NCBI RefSeq assembly: GCF_024723735.1
Contig: NZ_JANQDU010000002.1
Coordinates: 62,001-126,000 of the forward strand
DNA: 64,000 nucleotides
Direction of reading: 5' to 3'
Source of the DNA: Frigidibacter sp. ROC022
Lineage (GTDB): Bacteria; Pseudomonadota; Alphaproteobacteria; Rhodobacterales; Rhodobacteraceae
Shown here: piece after piece, positions 48,044 to 57,813 of the stretch
Numbering within the stretch: position 1 is the first letter of the stretch
How the letters are laid out: each line of letters begins with the position of its first letter
The notes under the pieces: model-generated
What the model was told of the DNA's origin: nothing
Databases searched by the model: none
What the model saw: the letters and a program-made list of their open reading frames with translations, nothing else
Position numbers and translations under genes: made by a program

Positions 48044-48862
48044 ATGAAGACGGTCCGGATCGGCAACGCCAGCTTCGGCAACGCCCTGCCCTTCGCCCTG
48101 ATCGCCGGCCCCTGCCAGCTGGAGAGCCTCGACCACGCGCGGATGCTGGCCGAGCGCATCGCCGCCGCCTGCGCCGCCACCGAGACGCCCTTCGTCTTCA
48201 AGGCCAGCTACGACAAGGCCAACCGATCCTCGTTGAAGGGCAAGCGCGGGCTGGGCGCCGAGGCCGGGCTGGAGATCCTGGGCCGGATTCGCGACGAATT
48301 CGGATGCCCGGTGCTGACCGACGTGCATGAGCCGGGCCATTGCGCCATGGCGGCGGCGGTCGTTGACGTGCTGCAGATCCCCGCCTTCCTCTGCCGCCAG
48401 ACCGATCTGCTTCTGGCGGCGGGCGAGACCGGCAAGCCGGTGAACATCAAGAAGGGCCAGTTCCTGGCCCCCTGGGACATGAGAAATGTCGCCGAGAAGG
48501 TGGCCTCGACCGGCAATGAGCAGATCATGCTTTGCGAACGCGGCGCCTCCTTCGGCTACAACGCGCTGGTCTCCGATTTCCGGGCGCTGCCGATCATGGC
48601 CGAGACCGGCTATCCGGTGATCTTCGACGCCACCCATTCGGTGCAGCAGCCGGGGGGACTGGGCGGATCGACCGGCGGCGACCGGCGGATGGTGCCGCCC
48701 CTGGCACGGGCCGCCATCGCGGTGGGCTGCGCCGGGCTGTTCATCGAGGTGCATGACGACCCCGACAACGCCCCCTCGGACGGGCCGAACATGCTGCGGA
48801 TCGAGGATTTGCAGCCGTTGCTGCAGCACCTTCGCGCGATCGACCGGCTGCAGAAGGGCTAA
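48044..48862 (+). CDS. kdsA: 3-deoxy-8-phosphooctulonate (KDO-8P) synthase
   Basis: 272 residues from the ATG at 48044 (MKTVRIGNASFGNALPFALI). Condenses arabinose 5-phosphate with PEP for lipopolysaccharide KDO. Motifs: IAGPCQLES, FKASYDKANRSS, LTDVHEP, QIPAFLCRQTDLLLAAG, VNIKKGQFLAPWDM, and DATHSVQQPGG. The conserved Cys in AGPCQLES is present. No other KDO gene is adjacent; the rhamnose operon 5 kb on is the other envelope-sugar locus. Confidence 0.96.
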   Translation: MKTVRIGNASFGNALPFALIAGPCQLESLDHARMLAERIAAACAATETPFVFKASYDKANRSSLKGKRGLGAEAGLEILGRIRDEFGCPVLTDVHEPGHCAMAAAVVDVLQIPAFLCRQTDLLLAAGETGKPVNIKKGQFLAPWDMRNVAEKVASTGNEQIMLCERGASFGYNALVSDFRALPIMAETGYPVIFDATHSVQQPGGLGGSTGGDRRMVPPLARAAIAVGCAGLFIEVHDDPDNAPSDGPNMLRIEDLQPLLQHLRAIDRLQKG

Positions 48863-48878
48863 CCGGGCAACCGCCCGG
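48863..48878. terminator. Short GC hairpin between kdsA and tctA
   Basis: CCGGGC-AACC-GCCCGG forms a 6-bp stem immediately after the kdsA stop, in the 43-bp space between convergent genes. No U-tract follows, so it is a weak candidate. Confidence 0.35.
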
Positions 48879-48905
48879 GCCGGCCGCCGCCCCCGCGCCG
48901 GACCC

Positions 48906-50432
48906 TCAGTCCTTGACCGAGCTCTCGTCCTCCATCCGCATCTTCCGCTTCACCCGCGCACCGAAGAAGATCGGCAGCACGAAGCCGACCAGGGCCACCG
49001 CCCAGAGACCTATGGCCAGCGCAGAGCCGAACAGCACCGTCCAGTCGCCATCGGCGATCTCCATCGCGCGGCGCAGGTTGACCTCCATCGCATTGCCCAG
49101 CAGCACGCCCAGCACCACCGGCACCAGCGGAATGTCCAGCTTGCGCAGCACCCAGCCCAGCACCCCGAAGATCACCATGACGGTCAGGTCGAAACTCGAT
49201 CCGGTGACGCCATAGACCCCGACGAACGAGATCATCGCCACCACCGGCATCAGGAACCGGGGCGGCACCAGCAGGACCCGGGCAAACAGGCTGACCATCG
49301 GGATGTTCATCACCAGCAGCATCACATTGGCCAGCAGCAGCGCCGCGATCAGGCCCCAGACCACATCGGGCCGGTCGGTGAACAGCAGCGGCCCCGGGGT
49401 GATGTTCATCGACAGCAGCACCGCCAGCAGCACCGCCGTGGTGCCCGAGCCCGGCACGCCCAGGGCCAGCATCGGCACCAGCGCCCCGCCCGCAGCGGCA
49501 TTGTTCCCGGCCTCGGGCGCCGCCACCCCGCGCGGATCGCCCTTGCCGAAGGTGCGGTCCTTGTCCGAGACCTTCTTTTCAAGGCTATAGGCGATGAACG
49601 ACCCCAGCGAGGCGCCCGCCCCGGGCAGGATCCCCGCCAGGAACCCCAGCACCGTGCCGCGTCCCATGGCCGGCGCGGTGAAGCGCAGCATCTTCAGCGG
49701 CGGCGTGACCCGGCCGATCGCGGGCGGCTTGTGGTCGACTCCGCCATGCCGGTTCTCGAGGAAGATCAGCACTTCCGAGACCGCGAACAGGCCGACAATG
49801 ACCACCAGGAAATCGATCCCGTCGTTCAGATGCAGCAGGCCCAGCGTCATCCGCGGGGTGCCGGTCTGGGAATCGTAGCCGATCATCGCCAGCATCAGCC
49901 CCAGCAGCGAGGCAAAGGCCGATTTCGCCTGATTGGTCGAGGAGATGCCGCCCAGCGTGGCGAAGGCCAGCACATAGAGCGCGAAATACTCGGCCGGGCG
50001 GAACAGCAGCGCGATCTTGACCAGCTGCGGCGCCAGAATGGCCAGGCCGATGGTGGCAAAGACCGCGCCGACGAAGGAGGCCACGCCCGAGAGCGACAGC
50101 GCCAGCCCGGCCTGCCCCTTCATCGCCATCGGATAGCCGTCGAGACAGGTCATCATCGCCGGTTCGTCGCCGGGAATGTTCAGCAGGATCGACGATATCC
50201 GGCCGCCATACATGCAACCGTAATAGACCGAGGTCAGCAGGATCAGCGCCGGTGTCGGCTCCAGCCCCAGCGAAAAGGCCAGCGGGATCAGCACCGCGAC
50301 GCCGTTGGCCGGGCCCAGGCCGGGCAGGGCGCCCATCATCGAGCCGAGCGCACAGCCGATCAGCGCCAGGAAGATGTTCTGCAGGGTCAGGGCGACGGCA
50401 AACCCTTCGGCGAGTGCATTGAGCGTTTCCAT
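48906..50432 (-). CDS. tctA: Tripartite tricarboxylate transporter, large membrane subunit
   Basis: 508 residues with about 11-12 transmembrane helices. The TctA signature is clear: PGLGPANGVAVLIPLAFSLG, ALILLTSVYYGCMYGGRISS, ILLNIPGDEPAMMTCLDGYP, and a second repeat with GAGASLGSFIAYSLEK and ALGVPGSGTTAVLLAVLLSM. It is the permease of a TTT-type secondary transporter for di/tricarboxylates or related acids. It follows tctB by 3 bp in a tctC-tctB-tctA operon. Confidence 0.95.
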   Translation of the reverse strand: METLNALAEGFAVALTLQNIFLALIGCALGSMMGALPGLGPANGVAVLIPLAFSLGLEPTPALILLTSVYYGCMYGGRISSILLNIPGDEPAMMTCLDGYPMAMKGQAGLALSLSGVASFVGAVFATIGLAILAPQLVKIALLFRPAEYFALYVLAFATLGGISSTNQAKSAFASLLGLMLAMIGYDSQTGTPRMTLGLLHLNDGIDFLVVIVGLFAVSEVLIFLENRHGGVDHKPPAIGRVTPPLKMLRFTAPAMGRGTVLGFLAGILPGAGASLGSFIAYSLEKKVSDKDRTFGKGDPRGVAAPEAGNNAAAGGALVPMLALGVPGSGTTAVLLAVLLSMNITPGPLLFTDRPDVVWGLIAALLLANVMLLVMNIPMVSLFARVLLVPPRFLMPVVAMISFVGVYGVTGSSFDLTVMVIFGVLGWVLRKLDIPLVPVVLGVLLGNAMEVNLRRAMEIADGDWTVLFGSALAIGLWAVALVGFVLPIFFGARVKRKMRMEDESSVKD

Positions 50433-50435
50433 CGC

Positions 50436-50867
50436 CTAGAACCCCAACGGACCCTTGGCCAGTGACAGGCCGAGGATCAGACGAAAGACAATGTAGATGC
50501 CGCCCGAGGTGGCAATGCCCGCGATGACCGCCATCACCGGCCCGGTGCCGAGCCGCCAGGTCAGGTAGGTCGAAGCCAGCGCCGTGGCGATCAGAAAGCC
50601 GAGGTCGGGCAGCAGCTGCGCATAGGCGAACATCACCGCCACCGCCATCAGCACTTCCAGAAGCTGCATCCCTTTGGGCCAGACCGGGTCACTGTCCGGG
50701 CGCAGCAGGATCACCAGTGCGCAGACCCCCATGGCGACCCCGAGGATCAGCGGAAAGGTCTTGGGCCCGACCACGTCGGACATGAAACTCTCGCGGATCA
50801 GGGTGGCCTGCCAGATGTAGAAGGCGGCAAAGACCAGCGCCAGGCCGCCCAGAATTCGATCACTCAT
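50436..50867 (-). CDS. tctB: Tripartite tricarboxylate transporter, small membrane subunit
   Basis: 143 residues from the ATG at 50867 (MSDRILGGLALVFAAFYIWQ), preceded by GGGGGA; the longer frame reaching 51017 overlaps tctC and is rejected. Four hydrophobic segments are visible, with the family's GPKTFPLILGVAMGVCALVI motif after the first. It partners TctA in the membrane. Confidence 0.9.
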   Translation of the reverse strand: MSDRILGGLALVFAAFYIWQATLIRESFMSDVVGPKTFPLILGVAMGVCALVILLRPDSDPVWPKGMQLLEVLMAVAVMFAYAQLLPDLGFLIATALASTYLTWRLGTGPVMAVIAGIATSGGIYIVFRLILGLSLAKGPLGF

Positions 50868-50967
50868 GTCATCCCCCTGAATCGCTGGCCCGCCGCCCGG
50901 TCTGTCGCAGGGCCGGCCGGGCCGGATGTCGGAACCGGGCCGGACCCGAAGGCCCGGCCCCGCCCGC

Positions 50968-51948
50968 CTATTGCAGGATGCCGATCTCTTTCGAGAGCGC
51001 CTGGATGTCCTCGACATTCTGCTTCACGAAGGCCTCGAACTCGGGCCCGCTCAGCTTCAGGTCGGCCAGGCCGTTGGCCGCCATGACATCCTTCCACTCG
51101 GGGCTGTCGTAGAGCTTGACCAGCGCCCCGACCCAGAAGTCATAGGCCTCGTCCGACATCTTGCCGGGCGCGTAAAAGCCGCGCCAGTTGGCGCCGATCA
51201 CGTCCACGCCCTGCTCCTTGGCGGTCGGAAAGGCGGCGGCGTCACCGGTCAGCCGTTCGGGCGCCAGCACCGCCAACACCTTCAGATCGCCGGATTTCAC
51301 GAAACCCTGCGCCTCGGAGACATCGCCGGTAAAGGCCTGCACCGAACCTGCCAGAAGCTGGGTCATCGCCTCGCCGCCGCCGTCGAAGGCGATGTACTTG
51401 ATGGTCCGCACATCGTCGATGCCCACAGCGCGGGCCGCCATCAGCACCTTGAGGTGGTCCCAGCCGCCGACCGCCGAGCCGCCTGCGAAGGCAACCGAGC
51501 GCGGATCGGCCTTGACCATGTCCAGCAGCTCGCCCAGCGTGTTGATCTTGCTGTCGCCCGCGACGCCGATGACGCCGTAGTCGGCGCCGATGGTGGCCAG
51601 CCAGCGGACCTGGTCCATCGAGTTGCCCGGATAGGCACCCTGCGCAAGCCGGGTCGTGGTGGCCGACGAGGCGGCCACGATCAGATCGTTCTCCGTGTCG
51701 CGCTTGGTGACGACCTCGGCAAAGGCGACGCCGCCGCCGGCCCCTGCAAGGTTCGTCACCTGCATCGTGCTGCCGATCAGTCCCAGGTCCTGCAGCATCT
51801 TGCCGGTCTGGCGGCAGGTGAAGTCCCAGCCGCCGCCGGCACCGGCCGGGGCGATGCATTGCGGCTCACCCGGCTCGAAGGCCATGGCGGGCGCGGCAAG
51901 GGCGAATAGCGCAACGGCTGCCGAACGCAGTGTGTTCCTAAGAATCAT
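50968..51948 (-). CDS. tctC: Tripartite tricarboxylate transporter, periplasmic binding protein
   Basis: 326 residues from the ATG at 51948, which has GGGAGG and the signal peptide MILRNTLRSAAVALFALAAP. TctC/BugD features: CIAPAGAGGGWDFTCRQTGK, NLAGAGGGVAFAEVVTKRDT, ADYGVIGVAGDSKINTLGEL, FAGGSAVGGWDHLKVL, and ANWRGFYAPGKMSDEAYDFW. It delivers the ligand to TctAB. The ligand is not predictable; the GGGWDFTCR variant with a cysteine differs from citrate-binding homologues. Confidence 0.94.
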   Translation of the reverse strand: MILRNTLRSAAVALFALAAPAMAFEPGEPQCIAPAGAGGGWDFTCRQTGKMLQDLGLIGSTMQVTNLAGAGGGVAFAEVVTKRDTENDLIVAASSATTTRLAQGAYPGNSMDQVRWLATIGADYGVIGVAGDSKINTLGELLDMVKADPRSVAFAGGSAVGGWDHLKVLMAARAVGIDDVRTIKYIAFDGGGEAMTQLLAGSVQAFTGDVSEAQGFVKSGDLKVLAVLAPERLTGDAAAFPTAKEQGVDVIGANWRGFYAPGKMSDEAYDFWVGALVKLYDSPEWKDVMAANGLADLKLSGPEFEAFVKQNVEDIQALSKEIGILQ

Positions 51949-52144
51949 GATGTCCTCCCATTGCCCATGTCTGATTGGGCAATTGCCAGCGTGATGGACA
52001 AATACGCATGGCGCAATCCCGGATTTGTCCGGAGCCGGCCCGCCTCCCCTGCCCGCCCGGACCCCGCGGCCGACAGACCGGGCTGGCGCCCGGCGCCCGG
52101 ATGGTCGAGACTGACCCCGACACATGGCGACCCAGGACCTTCCG

Positions 52145-52594
52145 ATGAGCAAGACAGTCTACCTTCTGAACGGCCCCAACCTGAACCTGCTGGGCCAGCG
52201 GCAACCGGAAATCTACGGGGCCGAGACCCTGGCCGATGTCGAGGCGAGCTGCGCGACGCTCGGCGCCGATCTGGGACTGGAGGTGCTGGGCTTCCAGTCG
52301 AACCACGAGGGCGCGCTGGTCGATCTCATCCACGAAGCGCGCCACAAGGCCGCCGCCATCGTGATCAACCCCGGCGCCTATTCGCACACCTCGGTGGCGA
52401 TCCTCGACGCGCTGAACACCTTCGACGGCCCGGTGATCGAGGTCCATATCTCGAACATCCACCGGCGCGAGGCGTTCCGGCATCATTCCTATGTCTCGGC
52501 CCGGGCCGAGGCGGTGATCGCCGGCCTGGGAACCGAGGGCTATCTGGCCGCGCTGCGTCGGTTGGCCACGCTTCTCGGCGCCGGGGACCGATGA
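52145..52594 (+). CDS. aroQ: 3-dehydroquinate dehydratase, type II
   Basis: 149 residues from the ATG at 52145 ([20 protein letters not shown]). Third step of the shikimate pathway. Catalytic Tyr in [11 protein letters not shown], the Asn/His region [32 protein letters not shown] (His), and [19 protein letters not shown] (with I for V) are present. The stop overlaps the aldolase start (ATGATGA). It diverges from tctC. Confidence 0.96.
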   Translation: MSKTVYLLNGPNLNLLGQRQPEIYGAETLADVEASCATLGADLGLEVLGFQSNHEGALVDLIHEARHKAAAIVINPGAYSHTSVAILDALNTFDGPVIEVHISNIHRREAFRHHSYVSARAEAVIAGLGTEGYLAALRRLATLLGAGDR

Positions 52595-53370
52595 TGAACC
52601 TGCCTCCGAATCCCTTCAAGGCGGCGCTCGGGGCCGGTCGGCAGCAGATCGGGATCTGGAACGTGATCCCGAATTCGCTTCATACCGAGGCGCTGGCGAC
52701 CTGCGGCTTCGACTGGATGCTGATCGACACCGAACACACCCCGGTCACCCTGCCGACCGTGCTGACCATGCTGCAATCCGTCGATCCCTCGCCGACCCAT
52801 GCGGTCGTCCGGCCCGGCTGGAACGACGCGACCGAGATCAAGCATCTTCTCGACATCGGTGCCCGCACCCTTCTGGTGCCCTATGTCCAGAACGCGGCCG
52901 AGGCGACCCGAGCCGTCGAGGCGGTCCGCTATGCACCGCAGGGAATGCGCGGCATGGCGGGGCTGACCCGCGCCGGACATTTCGGCCAGTACAAGGACTA
53001 TGCGACCCGCGCCAATGACGAGGTCTGCCTGCTGGTCCAGGTCGAGACGGTCGAGGCGCTGGCCGAGATCGAGGCGATCGCCGCCGTCGATGGCGTGGAC
53101 GGCATCTTCATCGGTCCGGCGGATCTGGCGGCCAGCATGGGCCTGCCCGGCCAGCCGACCGCGCCGCAGGTCAGGGCGGCGGTGCTGGACGGCATCCGGC
53201 GCATCGTCGCGGCAGGCAAGCCGGCCGGCATGTTGACCCCGGACCAGGGCTTTGCCCGCGAGGCGGTGGCGGCAGGCACCAGCTTTACCGCGATCGGGAT
53301 CGACATGGCCCTGCTGCTGACGGCCGCGCGCGGTCTGGCAGAGAACTGGAAGCGCGATGCCCCGGCATGA
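52591..53370 (+). CDS. HpcH/HpaI family aldolase
   Basis: 259 residues. Class II pyruvate-type aldolase with [83 protein letters not shown], and [13 protein letters not shown] (metal ligands Glu and Asp). It cleaves 4-hydroxy-2-oxo acids such as 4-hydroxy-2-oxoheptanedioate or 2-keto-3-deoxy sugar acids. It is coupled to aroQ by the start/stop overlap at 52591-52594, but a metabolic link to shikimate synthesis is not evident. It may serve the neighbouring TTT transporter's substrate. Confidence 0.9.
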   Translation: MMNLPPNPFKAALGAGRQQIGIWNVIPNSLHTEALATCGFDWMLIDTEHTPVTLPTVLTMLQSVDPSPTHAVVRPGWNDATEIKHLLDIGARTLLVPYVQNAAEATRAVEAVRYAPQGMRGMAGLTRAGHFGQYKDYATRANDEVCLLVQVETVEALAEIEAIAAVDGVDGIFIGPADLAASMGLPGQPTAPQVRAAVLDGIRRIVAAGKPAGMLTPDQGFAREAVAAGTSFTAIGIDMALLLTAARGLAENWKRDAPA

Positions 53371-53496
53371 GCCGCCCCGCCCGTCCCTCCGGCATCGCGG
53401 CGCGGCAGCAGCGGACCGCCTTTCTTGCAAGCAGGCGCGTTGCTTTGTTAAGGCAACGGCGTGGGGCGGTAATCGGACTTCCGGGGTGACAGGCAG

Positions 53497-54054
53497 ATGA
53501 AACTGACAAGAACCGCGCTGGACGGCGTGGTGATCCTCGAACCGCAGCGTTTCGGCGACCACCGCGGGTTCTTCTCGGAAAGCTACAATCGGCGTCGGAT
53601 GGTCGAGGCCGGGCTCGACCTGGACTTCGTGCAGGACAACCATTCGCTCAGCCGCCAGACCGGGACCGTGCGGGGCCTGCACTTCCAGGCCCCGCCGCAT
53701 GCCCAGGCCAAGCTGGTGCGCTGCGGGCGCGGGCGGATCTTCGACGTGGCCGTGGACATAAGGCAAGGCAGCCCGAGCTACGGACAATGGGTGGGCGTCG
53801 AGCTGTCCTTTGACAACGGCTTGCAGTTGATGATCCCGGAAGGCTTCCTGCATGGTTTCATGACGCTCGAGCCGGACAGCGAGATCATCTACAAATGCAC
53901 CGATTACTATGCCCCCGACTGTGACGGGGCGGTGCTCTGGAACAGCTGCGGGATCGACTGGCCGAATCCCGGCACCGCGCCGGTCCTGTCCGAGAAAGAC
54001 CTCAAGGCCCCGGCCTTCGCGGCCTTCGACAGCCCGTTCCGGGCCGGGAGCTAA
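53497..54054 (+). CDS. rfbC: dTDP-4-dehydrorhamnose 3,5-epimerase
   Basis: 185 residues. Cupin-fold epimerase with [37 protein letters not shown] (catalytic His), DVRQGSPS-type segment [35 protein letters not shown], and [18 protein letters not shown]. Third step in dTDP-L-rhamnose synthesis. First gene of the rfbCBDA operon, 2 bp before rfbB. Confidence 0.97.
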   Translation: MKLTRTALDGVVILEPQRFGDHRGFFSESYNRRRMVEAGLDLDFVQDNHSLSRQTGTVRGLHFQAPPHAQAKLVRCGRGRIFDVAVDIRQGSPSYGQWVGVELSFDNGLQLMIPEGFLHGFMTLEPDSEIIYKCTDYYAPDCDGAVLWNSCGIDWPNPGTAPVLSEKDLKAPAFAAFDSPFRAGS

Positions 54055-54056
54055 CG

Positions 54057-55097
54057 ATGAAACTGCTGATCACAGGAGGAGCCGGCTTCATCGGCTCGGC
54101 GGTGGTGCGGCTGGCGGTGGCGCGCGGGCATGAGGTGGTGAATCTCGACGCGCTGACCTATGCCGCCTGTCTCGACAACGTCGCCAGCGTCGCAGACAGC
54201 CCGCTCTATGCCTTCGAGAAGGCCGACATCCGCGACCGCGCCGCGCTGGACCGGATATTCGCGCAGCATCGTCCGGATGCGGTCATGCATCTGGCCGCCG
54301 AAAGCCATGTCGATCGCTCGATCGACGGACCGGGCGACTTCATCTCGACCAATGTCACCGGCACCTACACTCTGCTAGAGGCCGCCCGGGCCTGGTGGAC
54401 GGCGCAGGGCCGCCCCGAGACCTTCCGCTTTCACCATATCTCGACCGACGAGGTCTTCGGCTCGCTCGGTCCGACCGGGCAGTTCACCGAAGACACGCCC
54501 TACGACCCCCGCAGCCCCTATTCGGCCTCCAAGGCGGCCTCGGACCATCTGGTTCGCGCCTGGGCCGAGACCTATGGCCTGCCGGTGCTGCTGACCAATT
54601 GCTCGAACAACTACGGCCCCTTCCATTTCCCCGAAAAGCTGGTGCCGGTGGTGATCCTGAACGCCCTGGCGGGCAAGCCGATTCCGGTCTACGGCACCGG
54701 CGCCAATGTCCGCGACTGGCTCTATGTCGAGGATCACGCCGACGCGCTGCTCTGCGTTCTCGAAAAGGGCCGGCCCGGCCGCAACTACAACATCGGCGGC
54801 GAGAACGAACGCACCAATATCGATCTGGTGCGGACGATCTGCGCCATTCTCGACAACAGACGGCCGGACGCCCGCCCCCATGCCGATCTGATCACCTTCG
54901 TTACCGACCGCCCGGGCCATGACGCCCGCTATGCCATCGACCCGACACGGATCCGCACCGAACTCGGCTGGCGCCCGTCCGTCACGGTGGACGAAGGGCT
55001 GGAACGGACCGTGGACTGGTATCTGGCCAACGAGCCCTGGTGGCGGGCGCTTCAGGCCCGTGCCGGGGTCGGGCAACGGCTGGGAACACGGGCATGA
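54057..55097 (+). CDS. rfbB: dTDP-glucose 4,6-dehydratase
   Basis: 346 residues. Extended SDR with [78 protein letters not shown] (Tyr/Lys), [20 protein letters not shown], and [17 protein letters not shown]. Second step of the pathway. It overlaps rfbD by ATGA. Confidence 0.97.
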   Translation: MKLLITGGAGFIGSAVVRLAVARGHEVVNLDALTYAACLDNVASVADSPLYAFEKADIRDRAALDRIFAQHRPDAVMHLAAESHVDRSIDGPGDFISTNVTGTYTLLEAARAWWTAQGRPETFRFHHISTDEVFGSLGPTGQFTEDTPYDPRSPYSASKAASDHLVRAWAETYGLPVLLTNCSNNYGPFHFPEKLVPVVILNALAGKPIPVYGTGANVRDWLYVEDHADALLCVLEKGRPGRNYNIGGENERTNIDLVRTICAILDNRRPDARPHADLITFVTDRPGHDARYAIDPTRIRTELGWRPSVTVDEGLERTVDWYLANEPWWRALQARAGVGQRLGTRA

Positions 55098-55939
55098 TCC
55101 TGGTCTTCGGACAGACCGGCCAGGTGGCGCGCGAGCTGGCCCGGGTCCTGCCCGGCGCCCGGTTCCTGGGCCGCGCCGAAGCGGACCTGACCGACCCCGA
55201 CGCCTGCGCCGGGGCCATCACGGCCCTGCGCCCCGATGCCGTCATCAACGCCGCCGCCTATACCGCCGTGGACAAGGCCGAAACCGAAGAGGCCCTGGCG
55301 ACCAGAATCAACGCCGAGGCGCCCGGCGCCATGGCCCGGGCCTGCGCTGCGCTCGGCCTGCCGATGGTGCATGTCTCGACCGACTATGTCTTTGACGGCT
55401 CGGGCGACCGGCCCTTTGGCCCCGATGCGCCGACCGCCCCGCTCGGCGCCTATGGACGTGGCAAGCTGGCAGGAGAGCAGGCCCTGCGCGGGTCGGGCGC
55501 GACCCATGCGATCCTGCGCACCTCCTGGGTCTTCTCGGCGCATGGATCGAATTTCGTCAAGACCATGCTGCGCCTGTCCGAGACCCGCGACAGCCTGAAC
55601 GTCGTGGCCGACCAGATCGGCGGCCCGACGCCGGCCCGCGCCATCGCCGAGGCCTGCGCCCATATCGCCGAAGCCCTGACCCGCGACCCCGCGCTGTCCG
55701 GAACCTACCACTTCTCCGGCGCGCCGGATGTCAGCTGGGCCGATTTCGCCCGCGCGATCTTTGCCGCCGCGGGGCGCCGCACTCGGGTGCAGGACATCCC
55801 CGCCGCCGACTACCCGACCCCGGCCCGCCGCCCCGCCAATTCCCGGCTCGACTGCTCCGGCCTCGACCGGCTGGGCCTGTCCCGGCCCGACTGGAAGGCG
55901 GGGCTGAGTGCCGTGCTGCAAGAACTGGAGATCGCATGA
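55094..55939 (+). CDS. rfbD: dTDP-4-dehydrorhamnose reductase
   Basis: 281 residues. NAD(P)-binding [70 protein letters not shown] (Tyr/Lys), [18 protein letters not shown], and the C-terminal [20 protein letters not shown]. Final step giving dTDP-L-rhamnose. ATGA overlaps join it to rfbB and rfbA. Confidence 0.96.
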   Translation: MILVFGQTGQVARELARVLPGARFLGRAEADLTDPDACAGAITALRPDAVINAAAYTAVDKAETEEALATRINAEAPGAMARACAALGLPMVHVSTDYVFDGSGDRPFGPDAPTAPLGAYGRGKLAGEQALRGSGATHAILRTSWVFSAHGSNFVKTMLRLSETRDSLNVVADQIGGPTPARAIAEACAHIAEALTRDPALSGTYHFSGAPDVSWADFARAIFAAAGRRTRVQDIPAADYPTPARRPANSRLDCSGLDRLGLSRPDWKAGLSAVLQELEIA

Positions 55940-56829
55940 CCAGGCCGACAACCCGACGCAAGGGCATCATCCTCGCGGGGGGCACCGGCAGCCGCCTGTT
56001 CCCGCTGACCCTGGCCGTCTCGAAACAGCTGATGCCGGTCTATGACAAGCCGATGATCTACTATCCCCTCTCGGCGCTGATGCTGACCGGCATCCGCGAG
56101 ATCGCCGTCATCACCACGCCCGAGGATCAGGCGCAGTTCCGCAAGCTGCTGGGCGACGGCAGCCAGTGGGGCATTTCGCTGAGCTACATCCCGCAGCCCT
56201 CGCCGGACGGGCTGGCGCAGGCCTATCTGCTGGCCGAGGACTTCCTGGCCGGGGCACCCTCGGCCATGGTGCTGGGTGACAACATCTTCTTCGGCCACGG
56301 CCTGCCGGAACTGCTGGCCTCGGCCGATGCCAAGCCTGCGGGCGGGACGGTGTTCGGCTATCACGTCGCGGACCCCGAGCGCTATGGCGTGGTGGCCTTC
56401 GATCCGGACGGCAAGGTCCGCGAGATCATCGAAAAGCCCGCCGAGCCGCCGTCGAACTATGCCGTGACCGGGCTCTATTTCCTCGACGGCGAGGCGCCCG
56501 AACGGGCCCGGGCGGTGCGGCCCTCGGCACGGGGCGAGCTGGAGATCGTGACCCTGCTGGAAAGCTATCTGGCCGACGGCACCCTGACGGTGGAGCGGAT
56601 GGGCCGTGGCTTTGCCTGGCTCGACACCGGCACCCACGGTTCGCTTCTGGACGCGGGGAATTTCGTGCGCACCCTGTCACAGCGCCAGGGAATGCAATCC
56701 GGTTGCCCCGAGGAGATCGCCTATGAAATGGGCTGGATCGACGCCGACAAGATGGCCGAGCATGCCCGGACCTACGGCAAGACCGAATATGGCAGATACC
56801 TTGCGCGATTGATCTCGCATCCGCACTAG
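55936..56829 (+). CDS. rfbA: Glucose-1-phosphate thymidylyltransferase
   Basis: 297 residues. Nucleotidyltransferase with GIILAGGTGSRLFPLTLAVS, KQLMPVYDKPMIYYPLSALM, LGDNIFFGHGLPELL, and YAVTGLYFLDGEAPERARAV. First committed step of dTDP-rhamnose synthesis, feedback-regulated by dTDP-rhamnose in the family. Last gene of the operon; its stop is 9 bp from the convergent SDR gene. Confidence 0.97.
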   Translation: MTRPTTRRKGIILAGGTGSRLFPLTLAVSKQLMPVYDKPMIYYPLSALMLTGIREIAVITTPEDQAQFRKLLGDGSQWGISLSYIPQPSPDGLAQAYLLAEDFLAGAPSAMVLGDNIFFGHGLPELLASADAKPAGGTVFGYHVADPERYGVVAFDPDGKVREIIEKPAEPPSNYAVTGLYFLDGEAPERARAVRPSARGELEIVTLLESYLADGTLTVERMGRGFAWLDTGTHGSLLDAGNFVRTLSQRQGMQSGCPEEIAYEMGWIDADKMAEHARTYGKTEYGRYLARLISHPH

Positions 56830-56838
56830 CCGCGGGTG

Positions 56839-57603
56839 TCACAACACCGCGGTCATCCCGCCATCGACATAGATGACCTGCCCGTTGACGTAGTTCGACG
56901 CCGCGGAACAGAGATAGATCGCGGTGCCCTGCAACTCGTCCGGCCGGCCCCACCGGCGCTGCGGTGTCCGATCCTTGACCCATGCATCAAATACCGGATC
57001 ATTGACCAGTGCCTGATTCATATCAGTCAACATATACCCAGGGCCGATCGCGTTGACCTGCAGCCCGGCCTCCCCCCATTCTGCCGCCATCGATTTGGTC
57101 AGCATCTTGATGCCGCCCTTGGCGACCGTGTAGGGCGCGATCGAGACGCGGGCCCGTTCGCTGGTGACCGAGGCGATATTGACGATCTTGCCCTGCCCGC
57201 GCGACACCATCCGCCGCGCCGCCTCGCGCCCGACCAGGAAGGCCGAGGTCAGGTTGGTCTCGATCACCCGCCGCCAATCGGCGCTGTCGAGGTCGAGCAT
57301 CGGCTTGCGGAACTGGATTCCGGCGTTGTTGATCAGGATATCGACCGCCACCCCCTGCGCATCCAGCGCCGCGAAGGCTTCGGCGATGGCGGCCTCGTCG
57401 GTGACATCGAAGGGGGCGCTCAGCGCCTCGTGCCCCGCCGCCTGCAACTCGGCCCGGGCCTGCGCAAGCCGCCCGGGATCGACGCCGTTCAGCACCACGC
57501 GCGCCCCGGCCTCGGCCAGACCCTCGGCCAGGGCCCGGCCCAGCCCGCGCGACGAGCCCGTGACCAGCGCCGTCCTGCCACTCAGATCGAACAGTCCCGC
57601 CAA
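56839..57603 (-). CDS. SDR oxidoreductase, gluconate 5-dehydrogenase-like
   Basis: 254 residues. MAGLFDLSGRTALVTGSSRG, NNAGIQFRKPMLDLDSADW, ETNLTSAFLVGREAARRM, NIASVTSERARVSIAPYTVA (Ser, Tyr, with Lys just after), and GPGYMLTDMNQALVNDP strongly resemble gluconate 5-dehydrogenases (Gno/IdnO). It would interconvert gluconate and 5-ketogluconate. No gluconate transporter or kinase is adjacent. Confidence 0.88.
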   Translation of the reverse strand: MAGLFDLSGRTALVTGSSRGLGRALAEGLAEAGARVVLNGVDPGRLAQARAELQAAGHEALSAPFDVTDEAAIAEAFAALDAQGVAVDILINNAGIQFRKPMLDLDSADWRRVIETNLTSAFLVGREAARRMVSRGQGKIVNIASVTSERARVSIAPYTVAKGGIKMLTKSMAAEWGEAGLQVNAIGPGYMLTDMNQALVNDPVFDAWVKDRTPQRRWGRPDELQGTAIYLCSAASNYVNGQVIYVDGGMTAVL

Positions 57604-57744
57604 TTCCGCCCCTCCCTGTCTTCCCCGGCCACCCTAGCCGCAACAGCCGCCGGACCACCAGAGACATCGCCCCGGCGCCCCTGTTCCCCGCCATCGGCAG
57701 TCCGTCCCCGGAAATCCACAGTTCCCGACATTGTCGCCCCGCCT

Positions 57745-57759
57745 GTTCCCTAATTGTTC
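57745..57759. promoter_or_regulatory. LexA (SOS) box upstream of the UvrD-like helicase
   Basis: GTTC-CCTAATT-GTTC matches exactly the alphaproteobacterial LexA consensus GTTC-N7-GTTC, a direct repeat rather than the palindrome of E. coli. It ends 54 bp before the helicase ATG, the usual promoter position. It predicts DNA-damage induction of the helicase. Confidence 0.78.
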
Positions 57760-57813
57760 GCGCCAGACTACAGTGCCGGGACGACACATATCCCTCGCAT
57801 CGAAGGCCCGCAT